NCBI GenBank assembly: GCA_947445425.1
Contig: CANFFA010000132.1
Coordinates: forward strand, 1-6,723
Direction: 5' to 3'
Length of the DNA: 6,723 bases
From: Paludibacteraceae bacterium
GTDB lineage: Bacteria; Bacteroidota; Bacteroidia; Bacteroidales; Paludibacteraceae
Both the position numbers and the translations under genes were made by a program. A model generated the notes under the pieces. It searched no databases and had not been told where the DNA came from. It was given only the letters and a program-made list of their open reading frames with translations. How positions within the stretch are numbered: position 1 is the first letter of the stretch; every line of letters begins with the position of its first letter. Positions 6,527 to 6,723 of the stretch are shown here, in pieces.

Positions 6527-6562
6527 AAAACAGGTCGTAGGATAATTTCTACGACCTGTTTT
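6527..6562. terminator. Intrinsic terminator after recQ, bidirectional form
   Basis: A perfect 14-bp stem pairs 6527-6540 (AAAACAGGTCGTAG) with 6549-6562, enclosing an 8-base loop and beginning 15 bases after the recQ stop codon. The A run on one side and the T run on the other allow termination from either strand. It is the cleanest terminator in the window. Confidence 0.88.
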
Positions 6563-6586
6563 GTTAAGTACCATTTTAATTTTAAA

Positions 6587-6621
6587 AGTATTCTAATAAG
6601 GTGCTTAGGATACTGATTTTT
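6587..6621 (+). terminator. Second hairpin downstream of recQ, possible back-up terminator
   Basis: AGTATTCTAA (6587-6596) pairs with TTAGGATACT (6605-6614) through ten base pairs including one T-G pair, with an 8-base loop. GA and five T follow (6615-6621). The minus strand also has a short T run after the stem, so it could act leftward. It is weaker than the hairpin at 6527. Confidence 0.5.
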
Positions 6622-6633
6622 ATTAGGAAATGT

Positions 6634-6669
6634 AAAAAAAAACACTGTCTAAATATCAATAGATACAGT
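6634..6669 (-). terminator. Leftward terminator at the right edge
   Basis: Read on the minus strand, ACTGTATCTA (6669-6660) pairs with TAGACAGT (6651-6644), eight base pairs with a 2-base AT bulge and an 8-base loop. A G and nine T (6642-6634) follow directly. This polarity implies a minus-strand gene ending at or beyond the right edge, convergent with recQ. A minus-strand frame open from 6723 ends with TGA at 6672-6670, just before the stem, but only 17 codons are visible and they cannot be identified. Confidence 0.55.
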
Positions 6670-6689
6670 TCAAAATTGTTTTTTTATCT

Positions 6690-6716
6690 GCGCAATTAGC
6701 GAAATCAGCGGGACAT
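6690..6716. repeat. Short 9-base-period tandem unit
   Basis: Three successive 9-base units begin with GCG: GCGCAATTA (6690-6698), GCGAAATCA (6699-6707) and GCGGGACAT (6708-6716). The first two differ at two positions and the third is degenerate. The pattern resembles intergenic 'ATCTGCG-AAATCAGCGGGA' repeats that I recall as scattered through Bacteroidota genomes; that is memory, not a search. The copy may continue beyond the window. Confidence 0.45.
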
Positions 6717-6723
6717 ATTTTCC

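Noticed and set aside
1..6723. CRISPR array, insertion sequence, tRNA or defence system
   Set aside because: No regularly spaced direct repeats, transposase motifs, cloverleaf structures or defence-type domains were seen; all long frames are conserved housekeeping genes.

Overview
The window is an AT-rich housekeeping segment from a member of the phylum Bacteroidota. Four things point there. The promoters that can be read are of the TTTG / TAnnTTTG type. The starts sit in A/T-rich leaders with no clear Shine-Dalgarno sequence. The protein sequences match the Bacteroidota versions of these families as I remember them, including a long RecQ and a divergent trigger factor. The order tig-clpP-clpX-recQ is one I recall as common in that phylum. 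A Sphingobacteriia-like (Pedobacter/Sphingobacterium) origin is plausible but not established here.

Layout: at the left edge the first 105 codons of pyrH (UMP kinase) run leftward out of the window from a well-formed promoter. A 285-base divergent intergenic region holds that promoter, a perfect 9-bp inverted repeat and the promoter of tig. tig (trigger factor, 601-1956) ends at a small intrinsic terminator. Immediately after it lies an 84-base nested inverted repeat (1989-2072) whose apical part contains a possible clpP promoter box. clpP (2101-2778) and clpX (2827-4059) follow as a likely two-gene operon. The 48-base gap between them holds a GC-rich palindrome that looks like a dispersed REP-type repeat. 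A long-stem terminator closes clpX, and a 180-base spacer with a weak promoter leads to recQ (4329-6512). After recQ come three hairpins in a row (two forward, the last terminating leftward) and, at the right edge, a 9-base tandem unit. This suggests a convergent gene lies beyond the window.

Together the genes cover nascent-chain folding (Tig), ATP-dependent proteolysis (ClpXP), pyrimidine nucleotide synthesis (PyrH) and DNA repair (RecQ). All five reading frames are intact over what is visible and carry their key catalytic residues. I see no CRISPR array, transposase, tRNA, rRNA, toxin-antitoxin pair or unknown multi-gene system. The unexplained content is in the intergenic DNA: the nested palindrome before clpP, the palindrome before tig, the REP-like unit between clpP and clpX, and the hairpin cluster and 9-base repeat after recQ.
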